DNA of 64,000 nt from positions 1-64,000 of the forward strand of contig JABVXU010000178.1 of NCBI GenBank assembly GCA_013365365.1. Direction: 5' to 3'. Origin of the DNA: Cruorifilaria tuberocauda (lineage: Eukaryota; Nematoda; Chromadorea; Rhabditida; Onchocercidae). The stretch's first letter is position 1. Each line of letters begins with the position of its first letter. The notes under the pieces are model-generated. The model was not told the origin of the DNA and did no database searches. It saw nothing but the letters and a program-made list of their open reading frames with translations. The translations under genes and the position numbers were made by a program. Of the stretch, positions 30,235 to 41,234 are shown one piece after another.

Positions 30235-33200
30235 ATGAGCGCACATCGAGGCTTATACGACCCAAATAACCCATCTATGGTTGGTTCTCGAACTTCAGTT
30301 TAAACCTTGAATTGATCCGGAATGTGTAATGCATTATTTAAAATGGGCTGTGATTTCTCACAGTAAATTAATTTCAGCCACACAACACAATACGTCCGGT
30401 ATCCATAAAAAGTATGGATGGCAAGTCTCTACGATATAATCAACGTCCGGATAGTATTGGCGGATCTCTTGGAATTGATAGGTACGCTTAGTTTATCTGT
30501 CTGGAAGACATATTTTAGTATTTCGGGCTGCATTTATTTCGTCCTCGAAGTTAATGCATTCTTCACATCTAAATATTGCAACAATCTGGACGTTCAGTCA
30601 TTTGTTTTTTTTTACTTTGATGGCACAATTTCATACGAATCACCTCCAAAGAAATATAATCATTTATTTTAATCTGTCGCTAGAAAGTCGAAAGTGGAAC
30701 TGTAATGTCCTATACTTCGAAGTTCCGACAAATCTAATTGATAATCTGAAAAAAACTGTAGCGTTGCAAACTATACTGTTTTTCAGTTCTTATTCATAAC
30801 AACTTCCAGGGAGAACAGAGATCAGGAGTGCTGCTTTGCTTTCCTTCTTAAGATCGAAAATTTCAAGGAACACTTAGCTGAGATTAGTTGTTGTACCTGG
30901 CTGAATAATATACCACTGGTTGTTTTTCTAGTCGGTATTCTAATCCTCCTAGCCGCTTTAATCACTTTGCCGTTTCTGATCGCATCGTTCATTATGCGGG
31001 CTTATGTAAGGACTCATATAATTTTAGATTTTTAGATTTTGAATTATTTAAAATGGATTGGTAAAAATCTAACGTTCTATTCATCAAATAGATTAATTTA
31101 GTTATTGGCATCTTTGAGAGGCAGTGAAACAATGGAGATCATTAGAGCTCAGTCGAACTGGCCTAGTGTTGACCTATCACTGCAGCGTGGCTCTTTCGAA
31201 TCGATAATTCCTCCGAACGTCACCTTGTGCAATGGATATGGATTTTCATGCACAAATTTACCGGTAAATTAACTTGTTTTTCGATAAAACTTTTTGTAAT
31301 TCATTAATAATTGAGCAATTTTATTGGCATCATAAGAATATCAATCACATAATGAATTAGTTAGGTATAAGCTATCATTACTCATCGAAATGACTTGATA
31401 AAAAAGTAGCAATAAAAATTTGTTTCATATTAGAGCCTTGTCATTGGAACATTGCAACGTTGTGATGGCGTAATAAATTGTCCGGATGGAAGCGATGAAA
31501 TTGGATGCAAACGTAACTTTTTTACATCTGACATACCAAAACAACGTATTCTCGAAATCTTTTTTTCTTCCATTGTATATATAGGAATTTTTTTTCGACT
31601 AGTAAAAGTGTTTTAGTATGTCAGACGACGGCCAACTGTTCCAGTAGAATATATGGAGTGATCTCATCGAGGTATTCCATCTGTCTGCGAGGTCATCGCT
31701 TATGTAATGGTAACGAGGACTGCCCGGATGGTTCTGATGAGGAGCGTTATTGCAGTAAGTATACTCATTTATACGTGATGTAAGCACTACTCTCTGTTTT
31801 GCTATCCTGAAAAAAATAATGGCAATTCAATTTCTGCAGGAAAAGAATGCTCAAAACACGAAGTACGATGTGGCAATACAGATATGTGTTTTACTGACGA
31901 GCAGAGATGTGACGGTGACGTGCAATGTAAGTACGGTGAAGATGAGAAGAACTGTGATGGTAAGTGTCGCGAAGGCGCATTGTGGTGTGAAGGGAAGAAA
32001 AAATGCGTACCCAAATGGGAAATTTGCGATGGCGTCCAAAATTGCCCGGATGGCAAGGATGAAATGGTGAGAAATGTCAGAGATTCGGTGTTAGCTTTAG
32101 AAATATTATCTAACACTAATGAAAAATCTGAGAGATAGATGAAGCAACAAAAGTATTTCACAATCATTTATTTGGATTTTTCTAGAACTGCACATGCAGA
32201 GAATGCTCAGGTATCGGGAAGGCATTATGTAACAATACCAATGTCTGCATTGAACGTTCACAACTTTGCGACGGTAATGAGGATTGTCCTGGTGGAGATG
32301 ATGAAGTTAATTGTCCTGGAAGCTGTGCACATAGCTTCAAAGAGGTGTCTGCAAATGCACTCTTAAAATCTTTTTACTCTATAGTATTGGCACTTTTGAA
32401 TGCAATTCTTGTATTCCACGAACTAAAGTTTCGTCTAATTACATTTAAGGATTTTATTCGATGCCGAGATGGTCTTCTTTACCATAGAAAGTATGCTTGC
32501 AGCGGAATAGTGAATGAATGTGAAGGGAAGTGTAGTGAATGCTTCGAAGAGATGGCGTTCACTTGTAAAAATCATAAATGTATCAAAAGGAGTTTGGTTT
32601 GTTATTTATTTATTTTCATCAGATGCCGCAGGATATTTAACTGAATCAACGTCCAGGTCTAAGTTTCAATGAGGGAACAGTGAAGGGTCAATTGTTATTC
32701 TTAAGGTATGTGATGGCTTGGACGACTGCGGTGATAATTCCGATGAGGCAAATTGCAATTGCACTGCTATGAAACACTCTGGGGATACAATACAGTGCAA
32801 GATGTACACTCGTGGTAGGAAGACCAAGTGCATTCTACTCGTAAGTTTTTAATTTTCTTAATTCCACTGATTCAGTCTCTGATAAATTTCAGTAATTATA
32901 GTCACAACGTTGTGATGGTTATGAAGATTGTCCAGACGGTGAAGATGAGAGAAACTGTGAGAAATGCGTAAATCCAAATGCTATTTATTGTGAGCCAACG
33001 AAAACTTGCTTAGGAAGTATGAAGCGTTGTAATGGTGTAACTGACTGCCCCGACGATAATGATGAACAAAGATGCAATTGTGCAGGTAAATAGATTGTTA
33101 TTGTTACTTGGAGCGCATGATAGAAATGTGATAATAAATCGGATGACACAACACTATTATCGCTTCAAAAAGTTGAAATAATGTTTTTTTTGAAAGGAAA

Positions 33201-33398
33201 TACCAATATTGATTTGTTATAGAATGCAGAATACATGGGTTCCCTGTATATATGTGTGCAAATGTGGCCAAATGCTTTAGACGAGCTGAAGTGTGCAATC
33301 CCTATACGCGATGTCCGAATGCTTCAAAAGTGGACAAACTGTTCTGTGCCAGCCAAGTTCGACAAAACGCTTTTCTTACTACAAAAAAGAACGTGTAA
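30235..33398 (+). CDS. egg-1: Type II membrane protein with LDLa repeats, EGG-1/EGG-2-like
   Basis: Exons: 30235-30297, 30378-30481, 30810-31005, 31102-31263, 31434-31512, 31617-31754, 31840-32066, 32186-32344, 32450-32596, 32706-32840, 32902-33085, 33223-33398; phases agree, 589 aa. There is no signal peptide. A cytoplasmic N-terminus of about 89 residues precedes one transmembrane helix (about 91-117, IPLVVFLVGILILLAALITL), giving type II topology. The ectodomain has about nine LDLa modules with the C-D-G…C-P-D-G-x-D-E core (for example RCDGVINCPDGSDE, LCNGNEDCPDGSDE). A Cys-rich segment lies between modules 5 and 6, and the last module (about 534-575) lacks the acidic calcium-binding residues. 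C. elegans EGG-1 and EGG-2 are type II LDLa proteins of this size on the oocyte surface needed for fertilisation, which fits best. The symbol marks the group, not proven one-to-one orthology. The acceptor of exon 9 (32450) could instead be 15 to 30 nt upstream. Confidence 0.85.
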
Positions 33399-34779
33399 AC
33401 GATCATCTGTTGTTTACGCCATTGATGACAGCTGATGTCTATGAGGGACAGACACAGTATTTCGGCAGCAAATCTTTTTGTAGATTCTTAAAGGAAGTCA
33501 AAATTACAGCTGCTTGGCTGCCGGCTATAATTTGTTCATCATAGACACTGTATGTTTTGTATTTTCTTAATGATTTCACTGTTTCCCTAAAAATCATTCC
33601 TTAACTTGTCTCTTTTCTATAAAGCTACCCTATCCTCTCAAAAAATTCCAAGGATTCATCCATTATTGAGAGTACTCATTTTTTTACATTTTTATTACAG
33701 ATAAATACGCAATATCTTTACTGTTGAGATTCTCCAAACGTTGAATTTTAATAAAAAATCCTCCGTGACGCAATCTCATAAAGACGTCCGAATTTGAGCG
33801 AACTAATCAGAATGTTACAAATTTGATAAGGAGAAAATGATGGCATCACGCATATCTTTTTCTTCATTGATGAGGAGTCATTTTGTCTTTCTGATTCAAA
33901 TTATTCAAATAATGCAGTTATTTGTTCGTCCTGTCCAGATCGAAATATTAATTCACCCTGTTTTAATCAAATAACTTATGTGATACAATTTCCCTAAGGT
34001 TGGTTCTTGTGATATGTAGTGGCTTATTGTCTCATATTTTTATCAGGCATTTTGCATACTTTTTCAATTGACAAATGATTCATTTTTCGGACAAAAATCA
34101 TCTTTTGAATTGGGATATGGTTTAAACAATGTATTCAGAATTTTCATGGATTTTGCGTCAAAGAATAAAGAGGAGCTGATACTGATACGGCGATTATGAT
34201 ATATTTTTCAATTTTTATTTAGTTGTGGACTATATTACAAATGATTGCATATCTCTTGCTTGCTTAGTAAATGAGCAGTCAAAATTGATTTCAAATGTTT
34301 AATCAGTGGTAATTATTAGAAATTGTAGAGTTTGAAACTTTTCTCTATTTTGAGTTTGTTTTTGCGAAATATTCTAGTGTGTTTTTTGTCTTTATTTAAT
34401 CCATAAACTTATAAACTTAAGGATATTTGCCATTTTAACACATTCAAAAATGAGTTTGAAATCATTGAACAAATGATGTACGTTATATTTACGAAGCTGT
34501 ACTTTTTCATGAGTATATCGCGAAAGGACTTGCATGTGTTATAGTCTTGAGATTGTTTCTTGTTGCTAGAAGCCATGGAATATAATTGGAGAATTGAAGC
34601 TGGCGAAATATCTGTATGGTGATTATAAAAACACTTAAACTAAAAAAGACAGACGCTACTTTGGGGTTTCATGACAATCCCCATCCCGATATTTCAATGA
34701 CATTTTTTAACTGTTCAGATTAAAAAAATTTTTTTCAAGTAAATCATGAAAACGATTTGTTTTCGTTATGAAAAATTTT
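33399..34779. other. Convergent intergenic region after the LDLa gene
   Basis: It contains the 3' UTR of the LDLa gene, then AT-rich sequence up to the 3' end of the SLC17 pseudogene. I see no coding signal. Confidence 0.6.
33750..33755 (+). terminator. Candidate AATAAA poly(A) signal of the LDLa gene
   Basis: AATAAA on the coding strand, about 350 nt past the TAA stop at 33396-33398. It is the first clear canonical hexamer found, but the distance is long for a nematode 3' UTR. Confidence 0.3.
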
Positions 34780-37250
34780 TCATATATTCAATCTAATTAA
34801 ATTTTCGCCTTTTGATTGCAAAGATGCTAAAGGAAACCGGGTCATGACCTGATTCACTTCATCGTTATCCATGATGCTAGCTCTACCGAGCACATAAAAC
34901 CTGCGTATAGTCAGTGAAAATCTAAGGTCAATTGGAATAGATTTTCGAAAATTCGAGTTATAAAGAAATATCCTAATGATCTGATAAAAAAGTAAATAAC
35001 GACTTACAAAACAGAACATTTGTTAGGAGTAATACACTGTCCGCTGTTAGAGATACTTTTTGCTGTTCGCCATTATCATTGGCTGGCGCTAGTTTCCAAA
35101 TCATATCGGTATCGCCAACATTGTCATTGTTATGCCTATAATTCAATAAAATTATGATACTCTAAATCAATACTGAGAACTTACTGGACCAAAAAATGCA
35201 TTATGGGCTATCGCATTTCAATACGCAATATCTTTTATATCTTAGAATTCTACCCTAGAAAATAGGAGATTGTGTATGCGCATCTCACTTTCATCTGTTA
35301 AACTCGGTGAAATTTAATGATCAAAACTCTTCTCATCAGACAGACATGAATTTAGATCACGCATATTTCTTAATCTCTGCTCTATTAAAATATCAGTTGG
35401 TTTTTCCTGTTCTGAAAATCTGCTTATAATTTTATCAACATAATCAAATGGTTCATTATCGGTTCATATCCATGTCATGTGTGAAGATTGGATTTGATAG
35501 AAAAATTAAACTGAACAAACTTAATGAAACATTTCTGGTAACAAAATGCTAAAATATTTGGATACAAGTGGTGCACCTTTAAAGAAACTACCGGTTGTAA
35601 AATCCTAAGACAGGCAGTTGCTGTAGAGCCCCAAGATGCCGGTATAAATGACAAGATAGAAAGAAATAATGCACATCCAGCGAATGCAATTGAATTATAC
35701 AGACCAAATTTCCACGTTTCTGACAAACATTTGAACTGAATTTAATAGAGGCAATTAAACTCAATCGGTGAGATGTAAATAATGCAGAAATTAAAATTGA
35801 CTGAAAGTGCAAAAATATCGTAACGTTTTCAAGAGAAAAATAAAGAATACCATCGGAATGAGGATGATGATGAGCACATCGATTCCAAAAATTTTAACAT
35901 TTATTATTGGACGTATATGCGAATTTAATTGTTAATGATATGAAACAAATCAGAAAATTTACTTTATCAGAAGAGAAGACCGCGTTAAATTTAATCATAA
36001 ACTGAAGCAAAGGTGGCACTGCAAAGATCCGGATATTGGCCACATGCATTCCGAAAACACCATGGAGGTAGTGGATAAGTAGAGGGACAACACTGAATAT
36101 ATTATTGTAACATGTACAAGTGAAATTATCAATTGCAGCAATCCAGCTCATGCTGAACCCGTCTTCAGAATGTCATAATATATCTGACTTACTTCTTCCC
36201 TAGAACATTCCGTTTTTCCAACAGCAATCTTTTGTCGCTCCTTCTCATTAACAAGCGGACAGTTGTCGGGACTATAAATAACAACTATTCAAATCATTTC
36301 ACTTATTCAGAAACTACTATACAACATTGAGTAAGCATAAGAAGACTAGAAGATATGTCTGCAAAACAACTGAATTTTTTAGATTTCTTATAATGTCTTG
36401 TTATGAAACCGATCCTTTTTTCAAAAAAAGAAAAAAAGAAATCAAATGGATAAAAATTCAATGAATTACCTGTCTCCATAAAATATTCCAAAAATGATAA
36501 AAAGAATCACGCATGCAATATACCATGTGAATAACATACAAAGGGTCAAGAGAATGTTGAGAAGTACAGAGCGCCACTAAACCGGTAATGTCAAAGCAGA
36601 TGAAAATTGAAGATATGCAACAAGTATGCTAACGAATAATCCATTCAGTTAGGTCAGGCTTAGTTACCGGAAAACAGTGAAAGAAATATCTGACAAAGTA
36701 AAACATTACATTAGATGTCCTAATCTGTAACTGCTGATATCAAGGTAGGAATTCATTTTATTTGGCAAGCAAAAGAATTCGTTATACTACGATGCTATTT
36801 GTCAGTGATAATAATAATAATTATAAATAACAATAATAATAATTTAATGATGATACTACTACTAATTAATAATAATAATAATAATTAATAATTAGTAATA
36901 ACAACAATAATTTTACAATTGTCATATATGTCTGTCCATTAGCATCATCTGCTTGTTGTGAAATTCTATGCTGCTACTGCATTATAACTTCAAGTAAGAA
37001 AACGGCATGATAACCTTGTAAAATTCGTGCCACTAGAGATAAATGATATCCACAAATAATTGCCATTGATAAAATGCAAATAGCAAAAGATGATAACGTT
37101 TCGAGAACAGTAAACATAAAACGAATACCGAAACAATTTACCAGTGCAATAAGCGGAAAATTAGCAACGTAGCTGCATCAACTGCTGATGTTAAGCAAGT
37201 AAACAGGGATAACTCAGCATTTCATGTCCTAACATTGTTAAAGTGAACTT
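34780..37250 (-). pseudogene. Broken SLC17-family (anion/phosphate symporter-like, MFS) transporter
   Basis: Reading the minus strand from about 37220 down, successive pieces follow the SLC17 order: PLIALVNCFGIRF…LVARILQG (N-terminal MFS helices), GLFVSILVAYLQFSSALTLP, WRSVLLNILLTL…FGIFYGD, PDNCPLVNEKERQKIA, WIAAIDNF…HGVFGMHVAN…FSSDK, CLSETWKFGLYNSIAF…FIPASWGS, SFFKGAPLVSKYFS and a C-terminal piece VLLLTNVLF / VLGRAS. The frame is broken several times: an in-frame TAG (36577-36579) directly before WRSV with the expected segment missing; a shift near 36150 between …ILKTGSA and MSWIAA; a shift near 35600 between …ACLRIL and TTGSFFK; and a TAA at 35521-35523. Some splice sites survive (36271 acceptor). 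Several independent lesions argue for a pseudogene rather than one sequencing error. Confidence 0.75.
36808..36912. repeat. AAT-rich low-complexity tract
   Basis: Imperfect AAT/ATT trinucleotide repeats about 100 nt long lie inside the SLC17 pseudogene, between its N-terminal and middle pieces. Confidence 0.8.
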
Positions 37251-40200
37251 CTTTCCGTTTGTAAATAATTTGTTTAAATAATTGTGGTATTTTCTTCACT
37301 ATTTATACAAACGAGACGAAGTTGAATGCAATTACATTGGACCATATAGATTTCAAACATAGAAATACCAACATTACTAAAATGAACCTGAAATATTTAT
37401 TGACGATATCATAGAAGAAAAAACATAAGATTGAAACAATTTTCAGTAACTTGGAAAGCTAAGTCATATAAAGTTGCAATCAAAAATTATTAGTATCTTT
37501 CCTACCCACGATGTTTTACTTTAGATTTTAAATAAGCCATGTCAAGCAATTTCACTCTTACTCTATTTGTTCCCTTCCATTTACTGATATTGATGTTTCA
37601 CATATCCAACCCTAACTCTTATTTTTAGATAAGTGTTCAAAATATATCCTCAAAAAATTTTTCGATCCTACCTGGTCCTCGCATGAAAGAGTTTCAAACA
37701 GCCAAGAGTGAAATTGTTTTTTTCTCTCAACTCCCTATTTTCTGAATCATCTGTCTAACTTATGGAGTAAAATTTCGGAAATTCGAAATTATGTTACAAT
37801 ACAAAAATGTTAAAATTCTGTAAGTATTTTATAGAAATTAATGTTGTAACAAATTTGTATCTAAAATTATCATCCTTTTTATTTACTTATGATAGAATTA
37901 ATCTGATTAATTGCACTTGTTTTTTGCTATTTAATTTTGACAGAAATTTCGAAATAACTACTTTTTATCTGGTGATTGTCTGTTTATAACAAAATTTGAA
38001 ATTATTATTCACTTTAATCTTCAGTGCCTGACGGTTTCCATTTTATACTTGGAATTACAATCTTATTATACTCTTATTTGAACTTGATTCTCGAGCCTTA
38101 TTCCAATCTTATTCCCAAACCTCGATCTTCACCTCTTGTTATATTCTACTACCCAAGCATCGTGAGTTTTTAAATATTATTATCTGCATAGAAACGAATT
38201 TCTTTTCGACTACTACTTCAACAAATGCTTTAACAAATGACTACTACTACCAAACTATACTCTCGTGGATCAGCAAGTCAACTAAGCGATCGACTTTATT
38301 ATTGATAAATCCCTGATGATAGTTCTCTAGGAAAAAAACCTCTTCAAAATAAAATTAACCTTTATTAAATGATTGGATTATGCCGGGAAAAACTCTCTCA
38401 AAATAAAACAGAAATAAAAATTCACAATGCCAAACGAATCAACAGTCGATGAAATGAATACACTAAAAATAGTTGAAAAGCCATTTTTTTTAAAGTAATG
38501 CAGTGAATAAATGATGAATAGAAGCTAACAGAATAATGGACTGCAGAAAAGCGCTGAGCGTTTAGTGCCGGCAGACTGATGTTCCCCAATGTCACTTACA
38601 AAAATATTGAGTCTTCATATAAATGAAGCAGCGAAGCTACTTGAAAGTTAAAATATTCAAGCTTCCTCCAGTTTACAAATTTGATATCGTTTAGGACAAA
38701 ATTCTCACAAAACAAGTCAAGTGTGAAATTCTGTGCCAATGCGACTTCACATAATTTTTGATCCTCAAAGATAGTTTTTTGAACAAACGCCAACGGAGTT
38801 AAGTAGGCAGACTTTAGATTTGTATGTTATAAATAAACAAATTTTCCTTCGTCCGATGTGTGTTCTATTGAAATACTATAATTATAATTTCGATTCTATA
38901 TAAAAAATTGTCAATATGTGTACTGCATATGAATAAACGTATTTAATTGTGAAAGAATCAAAATGAACAAGTATCGGTCAGTAAAATTTGTAATAGAAAC
39001 TGAAAACTCTCTGTAATTTTAGATGAAGTAAAAATAATCAATAGTTTGTGTTATTTTTATCTCTCAAAGGAAAGGATTTAAATTATAGAAATATTCTGAA
39101 ACGATGTCCATCACGCCGAACTCTGAAGTAATGCATTTATTCCACACTAGTCGCGTTTCATTTCAGAGAATTATTCATTATTAATGAGCACGTTAAGCTT
39201 TGCAGGATAGAATGGTGCTAACTTTATTAAATTCATTTGGATTTTTTAGAAAATGAATGGAATCTGGATCAGTCTGATCAGATGGAACCAAAAATTCTGC
39301 TCTGAACATTTAAATGAATAATTATTGATATTTTGAATTCAAAGCAATTGAATCCCATTTAAAATATATTCTCTTTGCGTGTCGAATTTATCTTATTTAG
39401 CAGTCGGAATTTCAGTTATCATCAAAACATAATTTAAATTAACTTCAATTTGGTGTAAGAAAATGTACTACTACATATTATCCTAAACATGGAAAGAGAT
39501 CAATGGTGTCTATCCTATATACTCATTGAAACAAAAATGTAATAGCTTTTTCAATCCAGCCAAAATAACCGCAGCTTTCTCCAGTCTTATCTAAAAGTCT
39601 ATTCTGTATATTTATTGAAAAAAAAATTGATGAAAATATGCTAGAATAAAAAATTCAGTTGGAATAGAAAAATTATCCTTTTGTTCGAAATTTTGAATCC
39701 TAAATTTAAGCTTAGCAACAATACAGGTTCCATGTAATCGAACTCCAGAATTATAATTATGTTACAGCCACCTGCATTAGAGGAAGATTATTGAAAGATC
39801 AAAGTTTATTTCGAGTTTATATAACTAAATTTATCAAACAGAAAGTGTATGAAAGAAAATCGCTTTCTCCTACGCCTCAGTTTATTCTATATCTCAATCT
39901 ATCTTTTTTACTCTTATGGTAATCTAAAAGTTTGAATAACTTGTCTCAAAACAAATTTAGTGTTCAATAGTGATGCAAAGGCATTTAAAGAATAGCAACA
40001 AGTTGTTGAACATTTCAAATTAACTGTAACCAACTCCCCTCTCATCAACCTTCCTTTAAACAAGCGGTCAGAGAAGTTATTAGATCAGCAGTGTTTTGAA
40101 CTTTGCTACACACTCATAATAGCAATTATAATTTTATTCATTATTTTAAGCCAACTCTATTTCTTCATAATTAATTAGCAGTAAATTGCACTTCACCAAT

Positions 40201-41234
40201 AAAGAAATAATAGCATCCTACTTACTTATCGGAGCGGTATCAAAAAACACTGAAATACAATTTTTACAACGATTGGAAGAAACCACTTGAAACACCGTTT
40301 TTAAATGTATTGATCAACATATATACCTTACACAAATGGACTATCATGCACTTATCAGTCATCAATCGCTCGTTTATTAATATGTAGTAGCTTATAAACG
40401 AAAAATAATGAGCAGTATTTCAAAAAACGAAAATATTAAGATTTTTTTTGCGTTCAGGAGTATTTTCTTTCACTTTCTCCGAGTCAAATGAACGTTATAT
40501 GCAAACTTTACTCTCATAAAGCGACCTGGATTACACTGACAGATATCATTATTACCTCAAATTTATGCTAATCCTAAAATATTGTCTGTTGTAAATACCT
40601 ACACCCAAGCCTTTGAAAACACATTTTTAGCTATATTGATTTTTCTACGCAACATACTGTACAAACATCTGCAAGTACGACAGTCGGACAGAGTATAGTA
40701 GCAATACTTCTGCTGCGATTAACACAGAACAAATAACGAATGCAGATTTTGAGATAATACTATAAATTCTTTTAAATTAAAATATAACATGACCAACTAA
40801 AAAACCTTAATTAGGAATACAGAATGAAAGCAAAGAAAAGACTAACAAATCAAAGAAAGACTTACGAAAAAGTTGTCTGAAAATATTAGAATCAATCAAT
40901 AAATATGAAGCACAATTCGAAGTGAAAATAATCATAATTTTGTAAGTATTATAGAAAGAAATACTATATGTTTTTTTGCCGAAAATTCACAGCATATTTT
41001 TAGATGTACTTCGCCTTCATGGAAAATTTCTTCTCGAATTCAAAATGATAATCAATATCACTGCTTATTTTTTTCACGATTTTCAATTTATTCTGAGATG
41101 GGAGTCAAATATAGAAATTACAAAAAGCATCGTAATGTGCTAACACATTAACCATCAATACAAGAGAAAATGTGAAAATACGAATAAGAGAGTTCTGATA
41201 GCAAGTTGCAAACCTTCCTTAAAGGTCAAAAATT
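37251..41234. other. Gene-poor region
   Basis: About 4 kb of AT-rich sequence without a supportable gene. A minus-strand frame at 38596-38793 (65 aa, containing FEDQKLCEVALAQNF) has some coding look but no splice partners and no recognised family. A poly(A) signal for the SLC16 gene is at 41087-41092. Confidence 0.55.
41087..41092 (-). terminator. AATAAA poly(A) signal of the SLC16-like gene
   Basis: TTTATT on plus (AATAAA on minus), about 145 nt beyond the proposed stop at 41235. Confidence 0.4.

Noticed and set aside
30418..30799. Plus-strand frames of 81-84 codons upstream of the transmembrane exon of the LDLa gene
   Set aside because: The phase from exon 30378-30481 (DSIGGSLGIDR) joins cleanly to 30810 (ENRDQECC…); the intervening frames are intronic.
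31925..31965. Two GTAAGT-like donors inside LDLa exon 31840-32066
   Set aside because: Using either would cut through LDLa modules 3-4, whose full cysteine pattern continues uninterrupted; they are treated as cryptic, though alternative splicing is possible.
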